A stretch of 64,000 nucleotides of DNA, taken from contig NZ_FNKB01000001.1 of NCBI RefSeq assembly GCF_900102345.1, positions 2,108,001 through 2,172,000 on the forward strand, read 5' to 3'. Under the pieces are notes generated by a model. The model did no database searches. It saw only the letters and a program-made list of their open reading frames with translations, and was not told the origin of the DNA. This stretch comes from Leucobacter chromiiresistens. GTDB lineage: Bacteria > Actinomycetota > Actinomycetes > Actinomycetales > Microbacteriaceae. Both the position numbers and the translations under genes were made by a program. Positions 55,989-64,000 of the stretch are shown here, in pieces (within the stretch, counting starts at the first letter, position 1; each line of letters begins with the position of its first letter).

Positions 55989-57536
55989 ATGCATGCAGAA
56001 CTCGTGGATCGGCTGCGGGCCGATCTCGCAGCAGCCGCCTACTCGGTCGAATCGGTTGAGGCGCTGCTCGGCGCGCCCGCGGACGCCGCCCGGCAGCGCG
56101 GCGTCTTCGCACCGGCGCTCCGGGCCCTCGCGGGAGGGGAGAGCGAACCGCTGGCGATCCTCGTCCGCTGCTTCCTGCTCGGGGAGCGCGTCGCGGCGAG
56201 CGAGCTCGACCGCGCGCTGCCCGCATTGACCGCGGGCGGGGCGACGGAGCTCGGCATCGCGCGCACCGTCCCGTCACCGCACTCCGGAGCGGAGGCGATG
56301 CTCGGCGCCGCGCTGTCGCTCAATCCGGTGCGGGTCTCGCGCGACGAGCATTGGCTGGTGCTCTCCGATCTCGACGACCAGCTGCGACGCGGGCCGGCAC
56401 TCGAGCGCCACGTGATGGGCGTCGGCGGAGCGACGCGCTCCCTCCTCGCCCAGGCGCCGACGGCTCCGGTCGCATCGGCGCTCGACCTCGGCACCGGCTG
56501 CGGCGTCGTGGCCATGCACCTGACGCGCGTCGCAGATCGGGTCGTCGCCACCGACATCTCGGAGCGCGCCCTCGAGATCGCCGGAATGAACGCACGTTTG
56601 AACGGCGTCGACGACCGGATCGAGTTCCGGGCCGGCGATCTGTTCGCGCCCGTCGCCGAGGATCGCTTCGACCTCATCCTGTCGAACCCGCCGTTCGTCA
56701 TCACCCCGCGCACGGGCGACGCCCCGGTCTACGAGTACCGGGACGGCGGGCGGACGGGCGACGCGCTGGCGCAGAGCGTGATCGCGGCCGGCCCCGCGCG
56801 CCTCGCGCCGGGCGGCACGCTGCTCTGCCTCGCGAACTGGGAGTCGCCGTGGGGTGCGAACGGGCTCGCCCGCGTCGCCGAGTGGATCCGCGAAGCCGAG
56901 AGCGCGGCCGGTCCACTGCACGCCTGGGTGGTCGAGCGCGACCGCGTCGACCCGGCGAGCTACGCCGAGACTTGGGTGCGCGACGGCGGCGCCCGGCCGG
57001 GAAACGCAGCGTTCGAACGGCTCCTCTCGGCCTGGATCGACGACTTCGCGCGACGGCGGATCACCGCGGTCGGACTCGGATCGGTGCGGATCCGCCGTGC
57101 GAATGCGGCCTCGGGCGCCGAGTCCGTCGTGCACCTCGACCCCGCGTCGGGAGCATTCTCGGAGGAGGCCGGGCTGGGCGACGCGCTGCAGCGCGCCTTC
57201 GCGGTCGGCAGCGCCACCGCGAGCATGACCGCGGACGATGTGCTGGGGGTTCGTTGGGTGATCGACCCCGCGGTGGTGGAGATGCGCGAGCACCGCCCGG
57301 GGGAGGAGGCGCCCCGCCGCATCGGGCTGGAGACCACGCGCCCCATTGCGCGGCGGGTCGCGGCGGACACGCTGCTCGCCGGCGCGCTCGGCGCCTGCGA
57401 CGGCGAGCTCACGCTCGCGCAGATCGCCGATGCCCTCGCGACGCTCCTGGAGGTCGACGCGGCGGCCGCCCGGGAGGCCCTCGTGACGAGTGCGCGCGAG
57501 CTCGTGTGGTTCGGGATGCTCGCTCCCGCCTCCTGA
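55989..57536 (+). CDS. Class I SAM-dependent methyltransferase, three-domain actinobacterial type
   Basis: A 515-residue protein with a helical N-terminal domain (about 1-130), a methyltransferase core with SALDLGTGCGVVAMHLTRVA (SAM loop), VVATDISERALEIAGMNARL and the N6-type motif LSNPPFVI near residue 235, and a C-terminal domain of about 190 residues with RAPRRIGLETTRPI-like segments. The NPPF motif is shared with HemK/PrmC and RsmC-type enzymes that methylate glutamine or nucleobase amino groups; the real substrate is unknown. No PrmA neighbour. Confidence 0.88.
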   Translation: MHAELVDRLRADLAAAAYSVESVEALLGAPADAARQRGVFAPALRALAGGESEPLAILVRCFLLGERVAASELDRALPALTAGGATELGIARTVPSPHSGAEAMLGAALSLNPVRVSRDEHWLVLSDLDDQLRRGPALERHVMGVGGATRSLLAQAPTAPVASALDLGTGCGVVAMHLTRVADRVVATDISERALEIAGMNARLNGVDDRIEFRAGDLFAPVAEDRFDLILSNPPFVITPRTGDAPVYEYRDGGRTGDALAQSVIAAGPARLAPGGTLLCLANWESPWGANGLARVAEWIREAESAAGPLHAWVVERDRVDPASYAETWVRDGGARPGNAAFERLLSAWIDDFARRRITAVGLGSVRIRRANAASGAESVVHLDPASGAFSEEAGLGDALQRAFAVGSATASMTADDVLGVRWVIDPAVVEMREHRPGEEAPRRIGLETTRPIARRVAADTLLAGALGACDGELTLAQIADALATLLEVDAAAAREALVTSARELVWFGMLAPAS

Positions 57537-57602
57537 TCGCGGCCGGCGCGAGTGGAGACCCTCGCCCTCCCCGGTCGGTCACGAGGCCCGGGGACGCCTC
57601 AG

Positions 57603-57608
57603 TAGACT
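57603..57608 (+). promoter_or_regulatory. -10 element deciding the hisD start
   Basis: TAGACT is 6 nt before GTG 57615 and 9 nt before ATG 57618, favouring GTG by analogy with the other leaderless genes. Confidence 0.45.
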
Positions 57609-57614
57609 GGTGAG

Positions 57615-58937
57615 GTGATGCGAACGATCGATCTCCGGGGCCGTGCGCTCTCCCGGGATGCACTCCTCAAACTGGTTCCGCGCGCCGCCGTGAGCGCCGA
57701 AGTCGCCGTCGAGCGGGTGCGCCCGCTCGTCGCCGACGTGGCGGAGCGCGGCGAAGCGGCCCTCCGCGACCAGGCCCGCGACTTCGACGGAGTCACGGGC
57801 CACCGGCTGCGCGTGCCCGCCGAGAGCATCGCTGCGGCGCTGGAGACCTGCCCTCCCGAGGTCGAGGCCGCGCTCCGCGCGCTCATCGCACGGCTTCGGC
57901 AGGGCTCCGCCGCGCAGGTGCCCGACGAGCGGATCACTCACCTCGCCGACGGCGCCGTGATCCGGCAGCGCTGGCAGCCGGTGAGCCGAGTCGGCCTCTA
58001 CGCCCCGGGGGGCAAGGCCGCCTACCCGTCGTCCGTGGTGATGAACGCGGTCGCCGCGCAGACCGCCGGCGTGCCGGCACTCGCCCTCGCCTCGCCCGCG
58101 CAGGCCGACAACGCCGGCCTGCCGCATCCCGCCGTGCTGTGGGCAGCAGCCCTCTGCGGCATCACCGAGGTCTACGCCATCGGCGGCGCGGGTGCGATCG
58201 CCGCCTTCGCCCACGGAGTGCCCGAGATCGGGCTGGAGGCCGTCGACGTGGTGACCGGCCCAGGAAACGTCTTCGTCGCTGCTGCGAAGCGCGTGGTGTC
58301 GGGGCTCGTGGGCATCGACTCGGAGGCAGGCACGACCGAGATCCTCGTCATCGCCGACGCAGCGGCGCACCCGGGGTTCGTCGCCGCCGACCTCATCAGC
58401 CAGGCCGAGCACGACGAGGCGGCGGCATCGGTGCTCGTGACCGATTCGGAGGAGTTCGCCCGGCGCGTGGAGCAGGAGGTGGCGGCCCGCGCTGCGGCGA
58501 CCCGGCACGCCGGCCGCGTCGCGGAGGCGCTCTCCGGGCCGCAGTCCGCGATCGTGCTCGTCGACGACCTGCGCACCGCTGCGCTCGTGAGCAACGCGTA
58601 CGGGCCCGAACACCTCGAGATCCAGACGCGCGACGACGAGGGGGTGCTCCGCGACGTCACCGACGCCGGCGCGATCTTCCTCGGCGGCTACACCCCGGTG
58701 AGTCTCGGCGACTACCTCGCGGGTTCCAACCACGTGCTGCCCACGGGCGGCACCGCTCGCTTCGCCGCGGGCCTCGGCGCCCACACCTTCCTGAGGCCCC
58801 AGCAGATCATCCGGTACGAGCGCGACGCGCTGCACGAGCTGGAGCGCCCGCTTCGCGCTCTCGCCGAGGCCGAGGGGCTGCCCGCGCACGCCGACGCCGT
58901 CAGCGCGCGCTTCGAGACCGGCGAGGAGGGCCGCTGA
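57615..58937 (+). CDS. hisD: Histidinol dehydrogenase
   Basis: NAD-dependent oxidation of histidinol to histidine, the final histidine step. The 440-residue protein has [58 protein letters not shown] (zinc ligands) and the C-terminal [13 protein letters not shown]. Unlike many actinobacteria, no hisC or hisB follows; nrdR does. ATG 57618 is an alternative start one codon in. Confidence 0.96.
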   Translation: MMRTIDLRGRALSRDALLKLVPRAAVSAEVAVERVRPLVADVAERGEAALRDQARDFDGVTGHRLRVPAESIAAALETCPPEVEAALRALIARLRQGSAAQVPDERITHLADGAVIRQRWQPVSRVGLYAPGGKAAYPSSVVMNAVAAQTAGVPALALASPAQADNAGLPHPAVLWAAALCGITEVYAIGGAGAIAAFAHGVPEIGLEAVDVVTGPGNVFVAAAKRVVSGLVGIDSEAGTTEILVIADAAAHPGFVAADLISQAEHDEAAASVLVTDSEEFARRVEQEVAARAAATRHAGRVAEALSGPQSAIVLVDDLRTAALVSNAYGPEHLEIQTRDDEGVLRDVTDAGAIFLGGYTPVSLGDYLAGSNHVLPTGGTARFAAGLGAHTFLRPQQIIRYERDALHELERPLRALAEAEGLPAHADAVSARFETGEEGR

Positions 58938-59431
58938 TGCACTGCCCGTTCTGCCGACACCCCGACTCGCGCGTCATCGATTCGCGCACGGCCGACGACG
59001 GCCTCTCCATCCGCCGTCGCCGCCAGTGCCCCGAGTGCGGGCGCCGATTCACCACCACCGAGACCGCCAGCCTCACCGTGATCAAGCGCTCCGGTGTGGT
59101 CGAGCCGTTCAGCCGCGAGAAGGTCATGAGCGGCGTGCGCAAGGCCTGCCAGGGGCGGCCCGTCACCGAGGCCGACCTCGCGGTGCTCGCCCAGCAGGTC
59201 GAGGAGTCCGTGCGGTCGAGCGGCATCGCCCAGTTCGACGCGAACGAGATCGGGCTGGCGATCCTGCCGCACCTCCGCAAGCTCGACGAGGTCGCGTACC
59301 TGCGCTTCGCGAGCGTCTACCAGGCCTTCGAATCCCTCGCCGACTTCGACTCCGCGATCGAGGAGCTCCGCGCGCACCCGAACGAGCCGGCCGTGCGCGG
59401 CGGGCGCCGAGACACCGAGCAGGGGGAGTGA
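58937..59431 (+). CDS. nrdR: Ribonucleotide reductase repressor NrdR
   Basis: Zinc- and nucleotide-dependent repressor of ribonucleotide reductase genes. The 164-residue protein has the N-terminal zinc ribbon [17 protein letters not shown] with [10 protein letters not shown], then an ATP-cone (about 46-136) with [22 protein letters not shown] and [17 protein letters not shown] overlap with hisD. No NrdR box pair is visible in the window, so its targets lie elsewhere. Confidence 0.97.
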   Translation: MHCPFCRHPDSRVIDSRTADDGLSIRRRRQCPECGRRFTTTETASLTVIKRSGVVEPFSREKVMSGVRKACQGRPVTEADLAVLAQQVEESVRSSGIAQFDANEIGLAILPHLRKLDEVAYLRFASVYQAFESLADFDSAIEELRAHPNEPAVRGGRRDTEQGE

Positions 59432-59436
59432 CCGCG

Positions 59437-60498
59437 ATGCGCTGGTACCCGATTCTCTTCAAGACCGTCCTGCGACGCATGGACCCCGAGACCGCCCACC
59501 ACTGGGCGTTCCGCGTCATTCAAGCGGTTCCGCTGGCCGGCCGCGCGATGCGCCGGATCTGCGGCCCAGATCCCGACCTGCGCGTGCGAGCGCTCGGACA
59601 GACGTTCCCGAGCCCCTTCGGGCTCGCGGCGGGCTTCGATAAGAACGCGACCGCCATCGCCGGGCTCGGCGCCATCGGCTTCGGGCACATCGAAGTCGGC
59701 ACGCTGACGCGCCACGCGCAGCCCGGCAACCCGAAGCCGCGCATGTTCCGGCTCGTCGCCGATCGAGGGCTGATCAACCGCATGGGGTTCAACAACGGCG
59801 GCTCGGCCGCGGCCGTGCCCCGCATCGAGCGCGCGCGGCTGCGCCGGCGGCGGCCCGTGATCGGCGTGAACATCGGCAAGAGCCGCGTCACCGAGGTCGA
59901 GGATGCCGTCGCGGACTACGTCTGGAGCACCGAGCGACTCGCCCCGATCGCGGACTACCTGGCCGTCAACGTCAGCTCGCCCAACACGCCGGGTCTGCGC
60001 GGACTGCAGGAACTCGAGCTGCTCGAGCCGCTGCTCGCCGCCGTGCGCGAAGCGGCGGGCGCCACCCCGCTGCTCGTGAAGATAGCCCCCGACATGGAGG
60101 ACGAGCAGATCGACGGGATCGTCGCACTCGCGAAACGGCTCGGCCTCGACGGCGTCATCGCCACCAACACGACGGTGTCGCGGGAGCACCTCCGCGCCTC
60201 CGCTGAGGAGATCGCGCGCATGGGCGCGGGAGGACTCTCCGGCGAGCCGCTCCGAGACCGCTCGCTCGAAGTGCTCCGGCGCATCCGCGCCGCGGAGTCC
60301 GATCCGGAGTTCTGCGTGATCTCGGTCGGCGGAGTGGAGAGCGCGTTCGACGTCCTGGAGCGCCTGCGCGCCGGCGCGACGCTGGTGCAGGGCTACACAG
60401 CCTTCATATACGCGGGGCCGCTGTGGGCGCGCAGCATCAACCGAGGGCTCCTGCGGGCGGGCTACCGGGGGAGCGGCGCGCCCGGCGAGCAGCTCTAG
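59437..60498 (+). CDS. pyrD: Dihydroorotate dehydrogenase (quinone), class 2
   Basis: Oxidises dihydroorotate to orotate in pyrimidine synthesis, feeding electrons to the quinone pool. The 353-residue protein has the amphipathic N-terminal helices of class 2 (MRWYPILFKTVLRRMDPETAHHWAF), SPFGLAAGFDKNA, NRMGFNNGG and the catalytic Ser in VNVSSPNTPGLRGLQ, with FMN motif VISVGGV. ATG 59437 is chosen because AGGGGGAG is 9 nt upstream; GTG 59428 would also be in frame. Its stop overlaps the convergent DUF3043 stop in CTAG. Confidence 0.96.
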   Translation: MRWYPILFKTVLRRMDPETAHHWAFRVIQAVPLAGRAMRRICGPDPDLRVRALGQTFPSPFGLAAGFDKNATAIAGLGAIGFGHIEVGTLTRHAQPGNPKPRMFRLVADRGLINRMGFNNGGSAAAVPRIERARLRRRRPVIGVNIGKSRVTEVEDAVADYVWSTERLAPIADYLAVNVSSPNTPGLRGLQELELLEPLLAAVREAAGATPLLVKIAPDMEDEQIDGIVALAKRLGLDGVIATNTTVSREHLRASAEEIARMGAGGLSGEPLRDRSLEVLRRIRAAESDPEFCVISVGGVESAFDVLERLRAGATLVQGYTAFIYAGPLWARSINRGLLRAGYRGSGAPGEQL

Positions 60499-61064
60499 CT
60501 CGGGAACGCGCCGCGCTTGACCACGGCCTTCGGAGCGCGCAGCGGGCGGAACTGGAACGCGCGCATCGCCGCATACCAGCGGTAGCCCGGCTGCACGCGA
60601 TCCTCGCCGAACTTCTCGGCGAGCTTCCGCTTGAGCCGCATGCCGAGGAACACCGCGTCGAGCACGGCGAGGCCGACGAAGGCCCAGATGACGAACAGGC
60701 TGATGACCTGCACCGGGCCGGGGATGAACGTCATGACCAGCACGACCAGCATCATCGGGATGAGCATCTCGCCGACGTTCCAGCGCGCGTCCACGTAGTC
60801 GCGCACGAAGCGCCGCTGCGGGCCGCGATCGCGCGGGCCGAGGAAGCGCTCGTCGCCCTGCATCATGCCGACGCGTGCGCGCTCGCGCAGCTCCGCCTGC
60901 TGCCGGCGCTGCTCCTTGATCGCGGCCTTGTCGCGGGAGCCGACGATCGGGCGTGCGTTCGCGGCCTCCGCCTGCTTGCGCGAGGGCGTGGGGCGCCCCT
61001 TGCCGACGACGGCCTCGCTGCCGTCCGTTGCACCCTGCTCGTTCGCAGCGCCCTTCTGAGCCAC
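60495..61064 (-). CDS. DUF3043 family membrane protein
   Basis: A 189-residue actinobacterial protein of unknown function. A basic N-terminal half has RPTPSRKQAEAANARPIVG and RARVGMMQGDERFLGPRDRGPQRRFVRDYVDARWN, followed by two helices (about 95-140) and KRKLAEKFGEDRVQPGYRWYAAMRAFQFRPLR. GTG start with GGGAGGA. The stop shares CTAG with pyrD. TACGCT on the minus strand (61132-61127) is a likely -10, leaving a leader of about 55 nt. Confidence 0.88.
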   Translation of the reverse strand: MAQKGAANEQGATDGSEAVVGKGRPTPSRKQAEAANARPIVGSRDKAAIKEQRRQQAELRERARVGMMQGDERFLGPRDRGPQRRFVRDYVDARWNVGEMLIPMMLVVLVMTFIPGPVQVISLFVIWAFVGLAVLDAVFLGMRLKRKLAEKFGEDRVQPGYRWYAAMRAFQFRPLRAPKAVVKRGAFPS

Positions 61065-61169
61065 GCAGATCCTCCCGTTCCGAGCGCTGTGCGCGCCACC
61101 TCACCCGGCGTTCGCCGAAGACCTCTAGCGTACCGCGACTTGCGTCCGCTCCTCGCCGCGCCCGAGCGG

Positions 61170-61175
61170 TAGACT
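61170..61175 (+). promoter_or_regulatory. -10 element of erpA
   Basis: TAGACT, 38 nt before ATG 61214; the gene has a normal AAGGAG site. Confidence 0.45.
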
Positions 61176-61213
61176 GGGGCGCGAACGATCACGACGTGAG
61201 CAAGGAGTTACGC

Positions 61214-61588
61214 ATGAGCACCGAGACGATCGCACCGGAGGGCGCCTCAGCCATCGAGCAGGCGCACGGCGTGCAGCTGAGCGCTGCGGCCCGCGACAAA
61301 GTCGCGAGCCTCCTCGCGCAGGAGGGCCGCGACGACCTCCGCCTCCGGATCGCCGTGCAGCCGGGCGGCTGCTCCGGCCTGATCTACCAGCTCTTCTTCG
61401 ACGAGCGCGAGCTCGAGAACGATGCGGTCGTCGACTTCGACGGCGTCGGGGTGGTCGTCGACATGATGAGCATCCCGTATCTGAACGGTGCGACCATCGA
61501 CTTCGAGGACACCATCCAGAAGCAGGGCTTCACCATCGACAACCCGAACGCGCAGGGCAGCTGCGCGTGCGGCGACAGCTTCAGCTGA
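61214..61588 (+). CDS. erpA: Iron-sulfur cluster insertion protein, A-type carrier
   Basis: Carries Fe-S clusters to target enzymes. The 124-residue protein has LRIAVQPGGCSGLIYQLFFD (first Cys) and the C-terminal GSCACGDSF (Cys-x-Cys), the three ligands of A-type carriers. Its position before the cytochrome oxidase genes is common in actinobacteria and may help supply respiratory Fe-S proteins. Confidence 0.95.
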   Translation: MSTETIAPEGASAIEQAHGVQLSAAARDKVASLLAQEGRDDLRLRIAVQPGGCSGLIYQLFFDERELENDAVVDFDGVGVVVDMMSIPYLNGATIDFEDTIQKQGFTIDNPNAQGSCACGDSFS

Positions 61589-61662
61589 CGCCGGCGAGAC
61601 GCGTCCGCTCGAACGATCTTCGCGACACCCCCCGGTGGTTCGGGGAACGCTCTCGTTCGCGC

Positions 61663-61668
61663 TAAGCT
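61663..61668 (+). promoter_or_regulatory. -10 element of ctaC
   Basis: TAAGCT about 64 nt before the ctaC GTG, in the 143-nt gap after erpA. Confidence 0.4.
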
Positions 61669-61731
61669 GTCAGGGAGTCATCAGCTTCGCTCGCATGCGT
61701 GCGGCGAAACAACGTTTTCGAAAGGTATGCG

Positions 61732-62598
61732 GTGCGTTCCAATCGTCGAATGAAATGGGTCGCAGCCCCGGTCGCGCTCTCCGCAGCGCTGATCCTGGCG
61801 GGCTGCACCCCCGAGCAGCAGCGGGGATTCCTCCCCGCCGGCTCGGAAGGTGCCACGAACCACACGGACGGAGTGACCGGCCTGTGGGTCACCTCCTGGA
61901 TCGTACTGCTCGCGGTCGGCATCATCACGTGGGGGCTCATCATCTGGGCCACCATCGCCTACCGCCGCCGCAAGGGCCAGACCGGACTGCCGGTCCAGCT
62001 GCGCTACAACATGCCGATCGAGACGTTCTTCACCGTCGTCCCGGTCATCCTCGTCATCGGCTTCTTCGCGTTCACCGCGCAGGAGCAGAGCAAGATCGAG
62101 GCGCGCTACGACAACCCCGAGAACGTCGTCGAGGTCGTCGGCAAGCGCTGGTCGTGGGACTTCAACTACGTCGATGAAGACGTGTACTTCCAGGGCGTCC
62201 AGGTTCAGACCGACGACGAGGGCGAAGCGCAGCCCGAGACGATGCCGGTGCTCTACCTCCCGGTCGACAAGACGACGGAGATCCGTCTCGAGACGCGCGA
62301 CGTCATCCACTCCTTCTGGGTGGTCGAGTTCCTCTACAAGAAGGACATGATCCCCGGCCAGACGAACTACATGAGCTTCACCCCGACCAAGACGGGCACG
62401 TTCATGGGCAAGTGCGCCGAGCTCTGCGGCGAGTACCACTCCATGATGCTGTTCGAGGTCAAGGTCGTCGAGCAGGACGAGTACGACGCGTACATCGAGA
62501 CGCTGCGCGAGGCCGGCAACACCGGTCAGGTGCCCGAGGAATACAACCCGAACCAGGATCACTTCGAGGGTGACCAGGCGAAGGCTCAGAACGAGTAA
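61732..62598 (+). CDS. ctaC: Cytochrome c oxidase subunit II
   Basis: CuA-bearing subunit of the aa3 oxidase. GTG 61732, with AAAGG upstream, gives [25 protein letters not shown], a lipoprotein signal with lipobox Cys, then two further membrane helices and the CuA domain with [17 protein letters not shown] and [12 protein letters not shown] (Cys, Cys, His, Met ligands). 288 residues. ctaD follows after 17 nt. Confidence 0.95.
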   Translation: MRSNRRMKWVAAPVALSAALILAGCTPEQQRGFLPAGSEGATNHTDGVTGLWVTSWIVLLAVGIITWGLIIWATIAYRRRKGQTGLPVQLRYNMPIETFFTVVPVILVIGFFAFTAQEQSKIEARYDNPENVVEVVGKRWSWDFNYVDEDVYFQGVQVQTDDEGEAQPETMPVLYLPVDKTTEIRLETRDVIHSFWVVEFLYKKDMIPGQTNYMSFTPTKTGTFMGKCAELCGEYHSMMLFEVKVVEQDEYDAYIETLREAGNTGQVPEEYNPNQDHFEGDQAKAQNE

Positions 62599-62615
62599 CG
62601 AGGGATAGCAAGAAG

Positions 62616-64000
62616 ATGAAGAAGGGCAATGTCATTGTCTCGTGGCTGACGTCCACGGACCACAAGGTGATCGGGTACATGTACCTGATCAGCTCCTTCG
62701 TGTGGTTCCTGGTAGGCGGCCTGATGGCCCTCGTAATCCGCGCGCAGCTGTTCGCTCCCGGTCTCGAGGTCATCGCCACCAAGGAGCAGTACAACCAGCT
62801 GTTCACCATGCACGGCACCATCATGCTGCTGATGTTCGCCACGCCCCTGTTCGCAGGGTTCGCGAACGTCATCATGCCGCTGCAGATCGGCGCCCCCGAC
62901 GTCGCGTTCCCGCGACTCAACGCGTTCGCCTTCTGGCTGTACACGTTCGGATCGCTCATCGCGGTCGGCGGCTTCCTCACCCCGCAGGGCGCAGCCTCGT
63001 TCGGCTGGTTCGCGTACGCGCCGCTCTCCGACATGACGTACTCGCCGGGCGTCGGCGGCAACCTCTGGGTGCTCGGCCTCGGCGTGTCCGGCTTCGGCAC
63101 CATCATGGGCGGCGTGAACTTCATCACGACGATCATCACGATGCGCGCTCCCGGCATGACCATGTGGCGCATGTCGGTGTTCACCTGGAACACGCTCATC
63201 ACGTCGATCCTCGTGCTGCTCGTCTTCCCCGTGCTCGCCGCCGCCATGTTCGGCCTGGCTGCCGACCGCATCTTCGGTGCGCAGATCTACAACGGAGAGG
63301 GCGGCGCCATTCTGTGGCAGCACCTCTTCTGGTTCTTCGGCCACCCCGAGGTGTACATCATCGCGCTGCCGTTCTTCGGCATCGTCTCCGAGATCTTCCC
63401 GGTGTTCAGCCGCAAGCCGATCTTCGGCTACAAGACGCTCATCTACGCGACCATCGCGATCGCCGCTCTGTCGATGACGGTCTGGGCGCACCACATGTAC
63501 GTCACGGGCTCGGTCCTCCTTCCCTTCTTCGCGCTGATGACCATGCTCATCGCGGTGCCCACCGGCGTGAAGATCTTCAACTGGCTCGGCACGATGTGGC
63601 GCGGCTCCATCACCTTCGAGACGCCGATGCTGTGGTCGATCGGCTTCCTGGTGACCTTCGTGTTCGGCGGTCTGACGGGCGTCATCCTCGCATCGCCGGC
63701 GCTCGACTTCCACCTCTCCGACACGTACTTCGTCGTCGCCCACTTCCATTACGTGGTGTTCGGCACCGTCGTGTTCGCGATGTTCGCCGGCTTCTACTTC
63801 TGGTGGCCCAAGTGGACGGGCAAGCTCCTCGACGAGCGCCTCGGCAAGATTCACTTCTGGGTGCTCTTCATCGGCTTCCACACGACGTTCCTCGTGCAGC
63901 ACTGGCTGGGCGTCATGGCGATGCCCCGCCGCTACTACACCTACCTGCCGTCGGACGGCGTGACCTGGGGCAACCAGCTCTCCACGGTCGGCGCGATGAT
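62616..64000 (+). CDS. ctaD: Cytochrome c oxidase subunit I, 3'-truncated by the window edge
   Basis: Catalytic subunit of the aa3 oxidase with haems a and a3 and CuB. The first 461 codons are visible; the start [24 protein letters not shown] is typical of actinobacterial CtaD. Haem and CuB ligands are seen in [25 protein letters not shown] (His-Tyr cross-link motif), HHMY and [10 protein letters not shown]. Ribosome site AGAAGA is weak but close coupling to ctaC is likely. Confidence 0.96.
   Translation, partial: MKKGNVIVSWLTSTDHKVIGYMYLISSFVWFLVGGLMALVIRAQLFAPGLEVIATKEQYNQLFTMHGTIMLLMFATPLFAGFANVIMPLQIGAPDVAFPRLNAFAFWLYTFGSLIAVGGFLTPQGAASFGWFAYAPLSDMTYSPGVGGNLWVLGLGVSGFGTIMGGVNFITTIITMRAPGMTMWRMSVFTWNTLITSILVLLVFPVLAAAMFGLAADRIFGAQIYNGEGGAILWQHLFWFFGHPEVYIIALPFFGIVSEIFPVFSRKPIFGYKTLIYATIAIAALSMTVWAHHMYVTGSVLLPFFALMTMLIAVPTGVKIFNWLGTMWRGSITFETPMLWSIGFLVTFVFGGLTGVILASPALDFHLSDTYFVVAHFHYVVFGTVVFAMFAGFYFWWPKWTGKLLDERLGKIHFWVLFIGFHTTFLVQHWLGVMAMPRRYYTYLPSDGVTWGNQLSTVGAM

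Overview
The window reads as a chromosomal core segment of a high-GC actinobacterium, most likely a member of Microbacteriaceae (Leucobacter-like; the genus is inference). The supporting signs are the mycothiol gene mshC, RbpA, PafB/PafC, a VKOR-family protein, a PdtaR-type ANTAR regulator, DUF3043 and DUF4126 proteins, RNase E/G followed by rplU-rpmA-obg-proB-proA-nadD-rsfS, and many promoters whose -10 element sits only 6-8 nt before the start codon (leaderless transcripts). Gene density is high, and many neighbours overlap by 4-14 nt (ATGA or GTGA junctions). I see no insertion sequence, prophage or CRISPR array.

Layout: 1-4.3 kb holds the end of trpA, lgt, pyk, tRNA-Leu(CAA), a small acidic protein and the ANTAR regulator. 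4.3-11.2 kb holds a hotdog thioesterase, polA, rpsA, a DUF4126 membrane protein, coaE and a VKOR protein. 11.4-21.6 kb is the ribosome/RNA block: rne, rplU, rpmA, obg, proB, proA, a one-helix protein, nadD, a 618-residue acidic membrane protein and rsfS, followed by tRNA-Ala(GGC). 21.8-25.4 kb holds a three-gene metal ABC transporter (substrate ligands look Mn-type) behind a perfect palindromic operator, divergent from a paired crcB fluoride channel. 25.5-31.1 kb holds pdxY, a split-barrel flavoprotein, a non-coding region with four oriented palindromes, a GlcD-like oxidase, gluQ, a GerW-like protein and a GDSL hydrolase. 31.2-38.2 kb holds a DEAH helicase, tRNA-Leu(GAG), an M20 peptidase, uppP-mshC and a PAC2 protein. 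38.2-48.6 kb holds a HAD phosphatase fused to the tRNA m1A58 methyltransferase, a lipoprotein, pafB-pafC, tatC-helicase-lnt and rbpA. 48.7-60.5 kb holds an SDR protein, gltB-gltD, a methyltransferase, hisD-nrdR-pyrD. 60.5-64 kb holds a DUF3043 protein, erpA and the start of the cytochrome aa3 oxidase genes ctaC-ctaD.

Most genes are housekeeping. The items most worth a second look are the four-unit palindrome array with an adjoining 43-bp tandem repeat (27.1-27.5 kb), the HAD-TrmI fusion, the window-wide leaderless promoter pattern (which changes several start calls), overlapping back-to-back -10 elements at polA, an apparent CTG start for rsfS, the metal-transport operator, a 16-bp perfect palindrome downstream of the SDR gene, and a hairpin that encloses the pdxY ribosome binding site. 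All functional calls are from reading sequence motifs; no database search was run.
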